Below are positions 33,230 to 44,640 of a DNA stretch of 64,000 bases, in pieces. Origin of the DNA: Diogma glabrata (taxonomy: Eukaryota > Arthropoda > Insecta > Diptera > Cylindrotomidae); contig OY856186.1 in NCBI GenBank assembly GCA_963693315.1, forward strand, positions 136,647,227-136,711,226, written 5' to 3'. The translations under genes and the position numbers were made by a program. Position 1 is the first letter of the stretch. Each line of letters begins with the position of its first letter. The notes under the pieces were generated by a model. That model worked only from the letters and a program-made list of their open reading frames with translations, had not been told where the DNA came from and made no database searches.

Positions 33230-34120
33230 GAAACCGGTCTGATTTTTATATTTTATAAAAAAGTTGTTAGAAAATAAAACATTTTTATTAAATCTACAAA
33301 TTTAATAATTATTTAATTAATAACCAACATGGAGACCAATTCTATAAAAAAATTTTTTACGTTTATGTAAATTATATATTAGGCATGTCTGGTTAGATAT
33401 TTTGTTGGCCTTTAAATATTGGGATCGATTAGCGAGAGTTTTGTTATGAATCCATATATTAAATGATCTACGTTTGTTTCTAAGTGCCGCTTTGGCAGCT
33501 TTCGAATACAAGTATTTTTGTTTCGGTTTGACAATCGAAAAAGTGACGGATTTATTCAAAGCAAATTGGATGGTTTCTGTAAAGTTTTGAGCATTGTCAG
33601 TGCAAAAACAATGAGGGTCGAAAGGGAGACCACTTAAAAAATGTTGAAGACCACTCTTGTCCATTTTTGAGTAGTGAAATATTTTACGGGGTTTGGGAGC
33701 TGTAGTATTAAGTAAATCAGTTTTGATAACTGATGAAATTAAATAATGATCAAAATTTCAACTACTACCTATCGCGACACCATTACTCGTAATATCTGGC
33801 ATTGTGGGGAGAGATCTAAAAGAAAACTATTATCACTTTTATCACGGTATAGGCCCTGAGATGCGGCAAAAATTTCTGCCAGTTTTCCACTATTGTCAAC
33901 ATCGTCGGTCGATTTGGAGAATTCCAACCATGATTTGTTGTGCTGACGTTGAAGTCACCGATAACGATAACCTCACAATTAGGGAACTTTGCCCTAATCT
34001 CGTCCACAATTTTTATCAAAAAATTAAAAAGGTTTGGGTTACGTTTGTTGGGGAACCGGTATAAAGCTATTGCAAAAAAGTTATTTCTGGAAGACAAATC
34101 TTTAAAATCAGTTTTTTTAA

Positions 34121-34735
34121 TTTTTTTTTTAAATAAAATGTGTTGTGTAGTAGGAATTACAATATGTGTCACAATAACACATAAAAACCTTTTAAGACCA
34201 AGGTCCCACAACAACATACGTTCAAAGGTATTGATGGACGTAAATCTTTCTTTTTTTGTTGTTTTTTTATATTTTTTGTTACTAAACAAAAAATCCTATC
34301 ACTGACAAAATATGACATAGGCCAATATTTTACGATAGAATAGAGAAAATAAAAGTAAATTAAAAAGTAAATTGCAAATTTTTACAAAAATTTGCTGAAA
34401 CAAAACAAAAATGTAGTTGCCAATAATCCAGCCGGTTGCATATTCCTTGATCCTGTGACGCACTGTCTTTCTTAAAGATTAAAGCCCACACATAGTTATA
34501 TGAAGGTTCGATTCCTCAAGGAAGCAATAGCGTCTCATCATCAAGGATAATTTCACAGCTAAGATTGAGGGTGCTACCGTTGACTGAATACAGTTCATCC
34601 GCCACTATCCTAAGATGTCACCTTGGCTAGTGATATCTCACTGCTATTGCCAGTGGTATGTGATATCTCACGTTAACTCGTATGTCTATAGCAGGGACTC
34701 GAGTACGTGGGGTTGTCACACCCGTGCGGCCGTGC
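34121..34735 (-). mobile_element. Internally deleted LINE derivative (5' UTR fused to 3' UTR)
   Basis: On the minus strand it starts with LINE L 5'-UTR sequence (GTGAGATATCACATACCACT; TAACTATGTGTGGGCTTTAA) and jumps to the LINE 3' end (GGTCTTAAAAGG...CTACTACACAACAC) and an A-run. No coding sequence remains. It is inserted in the endonuclease of copy 1; copy 2 shows the uninterrupted order. A shorter relative lies at 47495-47800. This fits a non-autonomous derivative moved by the LINE machinery. Confidence 0.7.
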
Positions 34736-34984
34736 ATTGAATTGAAGCCATCACCGTGTAATTCAAAATTTGGAAAGCGTGTATACGCAACACTCTCATG
34801 AAGGAATGCGCATACCCTGATGTAGTTTGAAGTTTGAAAGCTGATTCAAGCCTATATTTGGAATTAAGCGATTCTGTAGAGAGAAAATTTTCAGAAACTT
34901 GTGTTTCTGTAAGGAATAGAATGTTCGGTTTGACGTGCTCCAGATGATGTTGCAGGTGGTCATGGTTAGCGTTCAAACCGCAGA

Positions 34985-35635
34985 TGTTTTGAAAATGTAT
35001 TTTAAAATTTGTTTTTGATTCATATATGTCTTATCCCTGCAAATACCGTGGACATGCCGCTTTATAGGCGGGTGGATTGCGCAAATTTGCTTTACCACTT
35101 GCAGACTTATATCCTTTCTGCTGTACTCCCATATATGTATCAAAAGCTTTATTTTTTTATGTTTTATTAAAAAACGGATAAGTAAGCAAAAAATCCTATC
35201 ATACAATAAAATATGACATATGCCAATATTTCATGATAAGATGAAGAAATAATATCAAAATAATAAGTGAAAAACAAATTGTGAGAAATTTGCAGAAAAC
35301 AAAACAAAACTAATTGCCAATAATCCAGCTGATGCAACCCACCCCAGATGCATCGCTCACCACCTTAATCGAGGCACAAAGCCCACACATAATTATATGA
35401 TGGTCTGGTTCCTCGAAAGAGCTAATGAACAGTATTACTACGGAACGCTGCCTAGCTAAGACTGGGAGTGCTGCCGTTGACTAATTACAGGTTCGTCCGC
35501 CAGCATCCTATGATATCATCTTGGCTAATGATATCTCCTGCCATTGCCAGTGGTATGTGATATCTCACGCTAAATCATATGTCAATGGCAGGGACTGGAG
35601 TACGCGGGGTAGTCAGACCTGTAGATCAACATTGA
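34985..35635 (-). other. 5' UTR of LINE L copy 1
   Basis: No ORF1 is visible. It shares CCACTGGCAATGGCAGGAGA-type sequence with the derivative at 34121-34735. Near 35160-35230, TCCTATCAT and ATATGACATATGCCAATATT are shared with the 5' UTR of copy 2. Confidence 0.6.
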
Positions 35636-35939
35636 TCATAATCGATCAAAATCGACCACTCCTGCGTAAAATCGACCCCTCCTGCGTAAAAATATTAAAA
35701 TAATTGTAATCCTCTTGCGTAAAACAATTGTAAAGAATCTTTAAGAATTTCTATTAAAAATATTGTAAATTTATGAACGTAAACATTTTTTCATGAAACC
35801 TTCATCAATATTCAAAATTATTTTATTTTAATTATTTCCAAACTTAAATAAAACCGAACCTCAATGTTTATTCCTATTTTGTACTAAACAAAACCGATTT
35901 TGAAATGACTTTTAAGTAAAAAAATATAAAATTTTAAAT
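35636..35939. other. Short tandem motif region
   Basis: CTCCTGCGTAAAA occurs twice and CCTCTTGCGTAAAA once within 35658-35735. Otherwise AT-rich, no gene. Confidence 0.4.
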
Positions 35940-37122
35940 AATCATAAAATAATAAACGCCTTATTCTTGTTAAATTGAGTTTTATTTCACTAAATACGTA
36001 TTTTGAAAGCTATGCTTTCATTGACAGTACCCGTAAAACAATTTTGAAAAAAATGCATGAAATGTGCACTAATTGTGCATGACACAATATGTCCATGCAC
36101 AAAATTGTTTATAACACATGTCATGCACATGATGTGCACCATGCCATGCACATGTCGTAAAACGCCTTAGCACATATATGCACAGACATTTAAACTCATG
36201 TGCATCAAATGTGCACTAAAATGTTCACAATATGTTCATTCACAGGTTTGCAGCAATGTATACATTTTTCACACACATGTTGACGGTATGTACATCACTA
36301 GATTTACAGAAAAAACAAAATTTGTTCAGGAAATTTTCAGGTTCATTTTAGACACAAATGCACCCCTTGTGCATTTACATGTTCACGATGAGTTTACAAA
36401 AGGCACATAAATTTTCTGAATACTTCTTAGAAACATGTTTATGACATATTGCCAAATATCAAATAAATTCGTTAATAGAAATATCATATCCTTATACTAA
36501 CCAATGTGTAGTCATAACACAGCCGCTGTTATCATAGTCTTTAAGCCGAGAAGCGATAACTAAAGTATATAATTTTTTAAACTATGTATATATTAAATGG
36601 ATAGAACTCTAGTGAATTTTACCCAACTGAAATTTATATATTTCGTACACAAGTATATGCGCATTTCGTGTACATGTATATAAGTCATTTCGAAAACATG
36701 TTTCATGCGAATTTTATAAACAAATGACAAATATAAAATTACACTGTGAACATTTGTTTAAAGTAAACTTCTATACATGTATACAAAATGTGCATAAAAC
36801 ATTTTGTTTAAAGTTCTATGCACATTTTGTATACATGTTTACATGATTTAAAAATGTTAAATTAAAACAAATTTGTATGACGTTAGTACTCAAATACATT
36901 TATACTTCAACTAAATTTTAAATATACACTAGAATATTTCCAAAAAGTATAAAATTAGTCAAAATAAAATGTGCACCTACTCGTGCACCATGCACATGAT
37001 GTTTGTCGGGGCGGTATCTAAAAAGTTTTTTAGATACTACTGTCGATGAAAGCATAGCTTTCGAAATACGTATGTAGTGAAATAAAACTCAATTTAACAA
37101 GAATAAGGCGTTTATTATTTTA
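35940..37122. mobile_element. TIR element with iterated TGTGCA motifs, family Z
   Basis: TIRs of about 85 bp: AATAAACGCCTTATTCTTGT on the left is mirrored by ACAAGAATAAGGCGTTTATT on the right. Inside both ends are many TGTGCA/TGCACA and CATGTGCA-type motifs (36045-36400; 36650-37010). Clustered subterminal motifs resemble transposase-binding arrays of hAT-type elements. No transposase; no clear target duplication. Confidence 0.7.
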
Positions 37123-37453
37123 TTATTATTTAAATATCTTGTTACAGTTTAGAACTTTTAAATTAAAATGTATAAAATTTTACTTATTTACTCTGAAAAA
37201 TTAATCATTTTCTTAATGGGAAAGACGATTTGTTTAGTGTATGAGGAAATAAGTACGAGTACAAAATGGATGGATTTTAAATATTTAATTAATTATAGAG
37301 AAAAAATGGATCAACATTTGTTATTGTGTGCATCTTCAAAGAAAAGATTTATGTTAATACATATATTTTTTTAATTTTTTTTTTGAGCACTATAGATATT
37401 ATATTTTATAGTAAGGAAATTTAATACTAATTTTTGATACTAAATGAATTTAT

Positions 37454-38476
37454 TTTATCAACGACTACTAAAGAATATATGCTTTCCATGCGTATGTCTT
37501 CCATTGTAAATGTATTCATTCCACAACTAGTGATTATAACTAAATTCTTCAACAGTTCTATAGTTTATTAAATATTCCCCTAACAAATTAAAAACTTCAT
37601 TTGTTGGTATAGTAATATCAAAAGGTTAAAACGAGAACAATACATGTATAAAATATAAAATAATAGTAGTTTAATCAATGAGTGTATGATGAAATAGTTT
37701 ATTCTCAAGCAAAAGTTTAAAATTTGAGCGAGGCACGAGCGAGAATTTTAATTTGCGAGAGAATAAAATTCATTAAACACGAATCGATTACAATACTTTA
37801 TTCTCTGACAAAGAATTGTGTATTATAAAAAATAAAAACATTTAATCTTTTCTAAAACAATAAATCTTTATTGTTTTAATTGATAAATCAAATTCCTTAA
37901 TAAAAAACCCTGCTGATAAAAAACACCCATCCTATACAATCAATCAAGTTCAACTAAACGAAATAAAAAATTTAAACTTAAAATTTGATTTTTGAACAAA
38001 ACTTATCAAAGCAATTGTGATTAAAATTTGCAAATAATTTTAATGAAATGAAAACAATTTGACCAATTGGAATCATACCAATTGAATAATGATAATTTTT
38101 TTATAGGAAAATTTTCATTAGACAATAGGTTAAGTTCATTAGGCTATAGATTAGAAAACAATACAATAATACATACTATTATTATCGAAAAAACATACAA
38201 ATAAAGCTGATATAATTAAATGGAAGAGAATAAAAAAGTTTTTCTATGCTATCTATGGTGCATGTTTTTCAATATGGTGATAAAAACTTTAGTAGGCAAA
38301 CTGGAGATTATTCGAAATATTTTGGAGTCGTAGATAAAAGAGCATCTTGTATTCGCATAGGATGATGGCAATTCTTCAGTCGGATGATTTCCTTCACTCG
38401 CTACGCTCGTTTCGGGAAACTTCATCCTTGTGAAGAATTGCCGTCATTCTCAACTTATACAAGAATCTATTATTCT
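37454..38476 (-). mobile_element. Family E MITE copy C, interrupted by family D
   Basis: The left part (37454-37675) starts TTTATCAACGACTACTAAAG. The right part (38230-38476) contains the hairpin with CACTCGCTACGCTCGTTTCG and ends CAAGAATCTATTATT. The family D element (37676-38229) lies between. Confidence 0.75.
37676..38229. mobile_element. TIR-plus-hairpin element, family D copy 2
   Basis: Inverted relative to 6134-6712, starting with the hairpin (TTTATTCTCAAGCAAAAG...GCGAGGCACGAGCGAG) and ending GGAAGAGAATAAAA. Inserted in family E copy C with a small loss of target sequence. Confidence 0.75.
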
Positions 38477-38604
38477 ACCCATCGATTTCAACAGCAATGC
38501 TGTCATTATCAAGCTGTTTTTTAGACTAAATGCTATTTGAATTGGACAATATTTTGGAAAAATTAAACATAAAATAAAAATTATTATGTAATAATATAAG
38601 TATA

Positions 38605-40031
38605 CTAGCAGACCCGATGAACTTCGTACCACTTACAATTTATTTGTAGATAACTTTTGATCAGCGATTGTCAATCCTAATCGAAATTCTACCTCTAATT
38701 CATTCAGAATAATAATAGTGGCTGCATAGTTTGGTTGGAATTTTATTTGGCTATTAAGCGAAACTATTATTTATTATTATATACATTTATTATTAAACAT
38801 TTTTTTTAATTTTATCTTAATGCGATATGCTGAACAATATTTTTTGCTAATTCCTGAGCCGAAAACACGAACAAACTTGAAGGTTTTCCAACCTTCAAAC
38901 ACGCAACATATAATTGACTATGCGAAAAGCACGGGGCTTCTAGATCCAGCTCACAATGTTTGACTTTGTTACTTATTAATAGTCATTAAAAATTATAGGA
39001 TGCGCGAGTCTAAAGGGATAGTTTCCAAAATTACAATTAAATTAACAATTTCAAATTACAATTAAAGTAACAAAATAATTGTCACTCGAAAATTATGTGG
39101 TGGCATTCTAGTTAAATCCAATGAATTCAAGAGTTCAACAGGATAGATGAACATTCCTCAGCATTGACAACAGAGTCAATCGGTTTGAATGATATTTCAT
39201 TGCCAGGCAAAAACTGTTGTATTTTAAAATTGATTGCGTCGACATCTATAGTTTTTGCGGCCCAAATAGCTCGCTCACGTAGCCACGAATGATTAGAGTA
39301 ATTAGCTTGTAAATTTGGAAATAAATGCTTTCAAAAATGCAAAACTTTTACAAATCATGCTGCAATATATTAGCATATATACCAAATTTCGTCAAAATCC
39401 ATTATCAGAAACTGATGCATAATTGAAGTTTCAAATAAACAGATCCTCAAAAGACGCGCCCCTCAAGACTTTTTCCAATATCGCCTAGGAACTAATCAAT
39501 TCTTTGTCCTTCCAATCTCCATTCAATTCGATTATCAGGTACAAATGTTATAGATCTTTAAAAAAAACGGAGTTCTGGAGACCCCTATACCAGCCAACCC
39601 TTTGTCCAATGTACCCAAAAGCTTATAAAATCGTTTTTAAATCTTTTGTTTTAACTTACATCAACGTTTTATGAGAATCGATTTTTAACTGTAGACTATA
39701 GTAGGGATAAATCCTTTAAAAAAATTAAAAAAAACTTTTTAACCGGAAGTGACAAATCCAAAGTGGGTACGCAGAAATATCGTAAACAGACCTAAAACCT
39801 TATATATCAAGTATCAATAAGATTGAAAGCCAGGATTAGAAGTTATTGAAGTTTTAAACTTTCAGGTGTTCGGGAAACCCCCCGCCATTTTGTCCAATTT
39901 TATCCAATTATAGATATGAACAATTCTTAGATCAACTTTATTGCACACACACTTTTTCATAAAAATCAATCAAGTCGTTTAGGAGGAGCTCAGTCACAAA
40001 TAACCGAACAGAGGCAATATATATATAAAGA
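38605..40031 (-). mobile_element. Helitron, minus strand, internally deleted
   Basis: Read on the minus strand, it starts TCTTTATATATATATTGCC after a host A (40031) and ends GGGTCTGCTAG before a host T (38605). This fits Helitron rules (5' TC, 3' CTAG, insertion between A and T). Helicase remnants are inside. Confidence 0.75.
38820..39300 (-). pseudogene. Helitron helicase (PIF1-type) C-terminal remnant
   Basis: The minus strand reads WLRERAIWAAKTIDVDAIN, FLPGNEISFKPIDSVVNAEE and, after damage, PCFSHSQLYVACLKVGKPSS with LFVFSAQELAKNIV. These match the C-terminal helicase motifs of Helitron Rep/Hel proteins (PCFSHGQLYVACSRVG...NIVY). Frameshifts and stops make it dead. Confidence 0.75.
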
Positions 40032-40572
40032 TATTATATTACAGAGATGGAAAAGTTTCACTACACGTGGAGCCGCAGTACAATAATCTCTCGTTACACG
40101 AGAGCCAACATAAAAAATAAAAAATTTCAAAGTAGGGGGAAGTGGGGATAGTATAAACGTGGGGCAACTGTAAACAGTTTTAATTTCCCTCACAAAACAT
40201 CAATCAAAAAATTCGACAAAAATATGACAGATGTCGCTTCGATCGACTACACACACCAGGAGAATTTGACAGCTGAAGTCAGTCTTGTTCAAAAGTTACT
40301 GGTGAATAGATATTTTGGCAACCCAAAAGTAAATATTTTTTTTTTGTTGTAAAAATCGAATAACTTTTTTACCATCATATGTTTAAAAATATTCCAACAT
40401 GTTTTGATAGCTGAAATATTCAAGAAACATAATATTTCTTTGTTTTAGCCAAATTTTAGATCTTGGAATATTTTTTCAAAACATAACCCTAAAATCACCA
40501 CGTGGGGCACATATAAACCAAAAAAAATGGGATAGTATAAACGCGTTTATATGTCCCGTATGGTATGGTTAT

Positions 40573-41670
40573 TAGTGATTGCAAATTACCCGATTTCAAA
40601 TTACCCGGTTACTCGATTAGTATTTTCCAAATTACCCGGATTACCCGGATAACCCGGGTAGTTATAAAAAAATTAAAAGATGAAAAACAATAAAAAATAC
40701 CTCACAGTAGCAAACTAAAAATTGATCATTTTTAATTGTAAAATAATATTTCAAAAATATTAAAGCATTTAGGGTAGCTGTACTCATCCGATTTCGTATT
40801 TTCTTTTTTAAATTCCTGCAATAGAAAAAACCCGCTCCGATAAAGAGGATGTTGGCTTCACGGTCAATAACGATTGATTTAAATTTTCTATCATTTTTTC
40901 GGTTTCCTTTATTTACATACAACATTTTCAGCTCTTTATCAACTGTAGTACCCCTGTTACCTATAGACTATAGTAGATCTTGTGTAGACAGCAATACATT
41001 TTTGTAGTTGTAAATTTTCAATATTATAATTAGCCGCATCATAATCCGATTTGATTTTTCCTTGCCGACGTATTCCCCCATTTAGTTGAAATTATTCGTG
41101 CGCATCCAACTACGTGGCACCGAGGTTTATCTGATGACATTTTCTTGAACTAGTCCCAAATTTTCGATGACACTTATTTTAATTATTAGCTTAAATCTTA
41201 AATAAAAACTTATCATAATATATTTACCGTTTCTATTTTAAACTAAATATAAACAAATAACCAATGAAGATCCCTAATTTTTTATAACTTAATTTTAATT
41301 TTAATAAGAACTAAAATTCCATAAATTTTGTTATGTGTTCTTCGTCGTTTTTCTGTTGTTTTCGTAATCTAAATACTAATAATTAACTAGAGGGCAGTTT
41401 AATGTTTACGGATGTGGTTGATTTAATGTTTATGGACGTATTGCAATTTGTATGGTTAGAATAGAATCATTTGTCAACAACTAGCATAAAGAATAATTCA
41501 AATTTGCAAAAAGAGAATGAGCTGAATTTTATTTTGTAAATTTTATTGAGAAAAAACTGGATCTTTTGTTGTTCGGGTACCCGACCAAAATAACCGGATA
41601 TTAAATACCCGAAAAATCTTCCTAAATACCCGGGTATCCGGGTACCCGGATACCAAGATTGCAAACACTA
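40573..41670 (-). mobile_element. hAT element with 8-bp duplication ATGGTTAT
   Basis: Ends TAGTGATTGCAAA and TTGCAAACACTA; the 8-bp duplication ATGGTTAT lies at 40565-40572 and 41671-41678. Iterated ACCCGG/CCGGGT motifs at both ends. A minus-strand remnant at about 40740-40925 (NRMSTATLNALIFLKYYF) resembles the C-terminal end of hAT transposases. Mostly decayed. Confidence 0.8.
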
Positions 41671-41825
41671 ATGGTTATATGGTATACGTGTGGTTTCCCG
41701 TTTCACTTTTGATATTGATTTGCAAAACCTAAACATACGATGAGATTGAATTTTTTCTTTATAATTTTCTATCTGAGTTTATTGAGGTTTTACAACAATC
41801 GAAAAATATTGTTTTTTTTTTAAAG

Positions 41826-42240
41826 AATAGTATATTCTTGTATGAGCTAGAATGAAGGCAATTCTTCACGAGGATGAAGCTCTCGAGGAATCATCCGAGT
41901 GAAGAATTGCCTTCATCCTAAGCGAATACAAGATACTATTTTATCCACGACTACAAGTAATTCAAATAATTTCATTCATGTTTTCCTGTTTAAGTTTGTA
42001 TCGCCATATTGAATGAAATGAAAAACAAAACCAAACATGTTTGTTTGTATTGTTTTTGTTTTAACTGGTTTATATTACTTTACTGACAAATCAAGTTTTT
42101 AGTTTGTTAGGGGAATTTTGAATAAATAAAGCGTAATAAAAGAAATAAAAAAGAATTTTATATATAGAAAAGGAATGAATACAATTACAATGAAAGATAT
42201 ACGCATGGAAAGTATATATTCTTTAGTAGTCGTGGATAAA
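41826..42240 (+). mobile_element. Family E MITE copy with deleted hairpin centre
   Basis: TATTCTTGTATGAGCTAGAA to GTAGTCGTGGATAAA. The CpG-rich hairpin centre is shortened to GATGAAGCTCTCGAGGAATC, showing internal loss at the palindrome. Confidence 0.75.
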
Positions 42241-42679
42241 TATATATGTTATATGCTTATATATATTGTTTGAAGCACAATAAATAATAAAAAATTTAAA
42301 AAAAATTACTTTATGAATTTTATTGTGGTTTTTGTTGGGTGTTTATATGTGCCCCATACAAAAATGCTCATTGTTTATAAGTGCCCCACCAATGGGGATA
42401 CTTTAAACGAGAAACATAAATTTTTGAAATTCAAAATTTTATACTTAATGTTTAGTTACGTAATTAAAAAAAATAGTTTTATGTAGTAAAAATATGAAAT
42501 TTTAAAATGAAACAGTTTTTAAGTAAAAATGTTTTATGGTTTTAAAGTTATTGAGCTTTAAGTACAAACTGTTTATACCATCCCCACTTCCCCCTATCAG
42601 TTGTTTGGAAATATTTATTTTATAGAAAACCAAATATGTACTTATGGTTAAAAATCCATACAAATACATATTTAAATTT

Positions 42680-44640
42680 TGTTACATGACATGCTTGCTG
42701 GTAGATGGCATGTTTGTTTGTAACTTGGCCGTGAAATTTCTGAAATCTGGTTCATAGTTTGTTAGCGCAGTATGAAATAATTCCGTTAAATGCTCATTTG
42801 TAAGTTGGTTTGATTCGGTGGTTTCATTTTATAAACTTCATTGTTGAAAAAAGTGATTCACAACAATATTTTGTACCGAATATGGACAGTAATCTGGCAG
42901 CAGCTTTTTTCAAATTGCGGTACTTTGATTGAGACACTAGTTTCCAAAACTCATTTGGAGATTGTGAAGCATTTGGCTTTGTGATGCATTTTAAGAATGT
43001 GATCTGCCTGTAGCTCTAGTAATTCCATTTCTCCTGAGGCACTGTTTTTCAAAAGATAACAAGGAATCGATAAGCCCTCGTTAATAATGTCAATCTCGAA
43101 TGGATTTACAAGTAAATTAAGAGAAATATTTAAATTATTCAGATCATTAAATCGCAAATGAAAGTCTTTCAATAATTCTGCTAATTTACTGCCTAGGGTT
43201 TCTAATCCGGATATCGAATTATCCGGATTATTCGACCATATTTTGACTATTTGACTATCCGGATACTTTTTTGCAATTATCCGAATATTAAAAAACCGTT
43301 TATTTTGTAAGAAAAGTAATCAAATTGCGTTGAAAAGTTCAAATAAATATTAACTTGCGTTGCAAAGTTTGTTAGTGCAGTGAAGTGACTATAAGTTGTA
43401 AAAATTTATTTACAACTTTAATGTTTTGAAAACTTTAATCATTGAATATTTTATGAAACACTTCGTGAATCTGCAGTGTAAATATATTTTACTAATATTT
43501 ATTTAATGCTATATTAATTTAAAAAAAATAATGTTTTATAAACTTGTGGCCCTATCAATAAAATCTGAAGTATTGGCTATTTTTTTAAAGTTTGTGAGAG
43601 CTGTACTTCAAAATTATGACTCTGGGGAAATCACTAATGAAATTACTACTGAAAGTGAAGATGAAGAAAGTCTAAGTAGTGAAGTTTGTATAAGAAATCG
43701 TGACTGCAGAAAGTACTTGAGAATGCTATTGCTTTAATTACTCATGTTGATAAGCAGAATGAAGAAAGTTCCATATTGCTGAAAAAAGATTTAATTTATT
43801 TAAATAATTATAAAAGACGGACGGGCAATTTAAATAATCTATATTGCATTATTACCAATAAAACCTACATCGACTGCAACGGAGCTGGTATTTTCAATTG
43901 CTGGTCTTAGCAGGACAAAAATTAGAACTCGACTCAATTTCGAGACATTGTAATAATTAATTAATTAATGCAATAATTTTTTTAAAATACGCATTTTTAT
44001 AAATGCATCAACAACTTCATTAATTTAATTAAATTTATCAATAATTTTATTTTTATTATTATTATTATTCATGATTTGTTACTATTTTTGGTATTTTGTG
44101 ACTATGTATAAAAATTAGTTAATATAGATACATGAAAAATATACATAGATGATTTAAATGCCGCAAAGTAAAAAATATGTTTTATTTATTGTTTAATTAT
44201 CCGGATATCCGGATTATCCGGATAATTTATTGTTTATGTATTCGATATCCGGATAATCAAATAGGTCGGATATTTAGAAACCCTATTACTGCCGTATTCA
44301 CTCTGTTTTTTATCATTAATTTTAGAGAGTATGTTCTTCAGACGAGGAAAGTGGTTGAACACTTTTGTTGTTAAATCTCGTTGAAAAAGTTGAATTTTTT
44401 TCATAAAACTCAGAATCGTTTGAATAATATCAGTAATAACTTTATCTTTTCCTTGTAATGCTAGGTTGAGGGATTGCAGATGCTTCATTATATCAGTCAA
44501 AAACATACAGTCATTAATCAATTCATCATCCTTTAATTCCAGTTAGTGTTTTTCTTTTCCTTTGAGGAAATTTCTGATATGTTCCATTAAATCAATGAAA
44601 TCACCGTTTGTTTCTTGCAATTTCCTTATGTTTTTAATTT
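42680..44640 (-). pseudogene. hAT transposase remnant (FAM200/ZBED-like type), interrupted by another hAT
   Basis: Minus strand: GDFIDLMEHIRNFLKGKEKH then a stop; MFLTDIMKHLQSLNLALQGK; HFPRLKNILSKINDKKQSEY. After the insertion: LAELLKDFHLRFNDLNNLN, FWKLVSQSKYRNLKKAAARL, CESLFSTMKFIK, and after a frameshift LTNEHLTELFHTALTNYEPD. This order is that of hAT transposases of the type domesticated as FAM200/GTF2IRD2 in vertebrates. Stops, frameshifts and a missing N-terminus show it is dead. Confidence 0.8.
43194..44285 (+). mobile_element. hAT element with 8-bp duplication TTACTGCC
   Basis: TIRs TAGGGTTTCTAATCCGGATA and, inverted, TTTAGAAACCCTA; duplication TTACTGCC at 43186-43193 and 44286-44293. 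A plus-strand remnant near 43860-43950 reads KPTSTATELVFSIAGLSR then TKIRTRLNFETL, the hAT dimerisation domain. The host frame joins cleanly across it. Confidence 0.9.

Larger units (their letters stand above)
40135..42594. mobile_element. TIR element (GGGGGAAGTGGGG ends) flanked by TA, with nested insertions
   Basis: The left end GGGGGAAGTGGGGATAGTAT is mirrored by TATACCATCCCCACTTCCCCC at the right (one change); a TA on each side (40133-40134; 42595-42596) fits a TA duplication. Without the nested hAT (40573-41670) and MITE (41826-42240) it is under 1 kb and non-coding. GTGGGGCA...TATAAAC motifs recur internally. Confidence 0.7.

Noticed and set aside
36040..37010. CRISPR-like array of TGTGCA repeats
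   Set aside because: Motifs are short, irregularly spaced and on both strands inside a TIR transposon in a eukaryotic genome.
37168..37374. 68-codon plus-strand frame as a gene
   Set aside because: AT-driven open frame next to repeats, with no recognised motif or conservation evidence.
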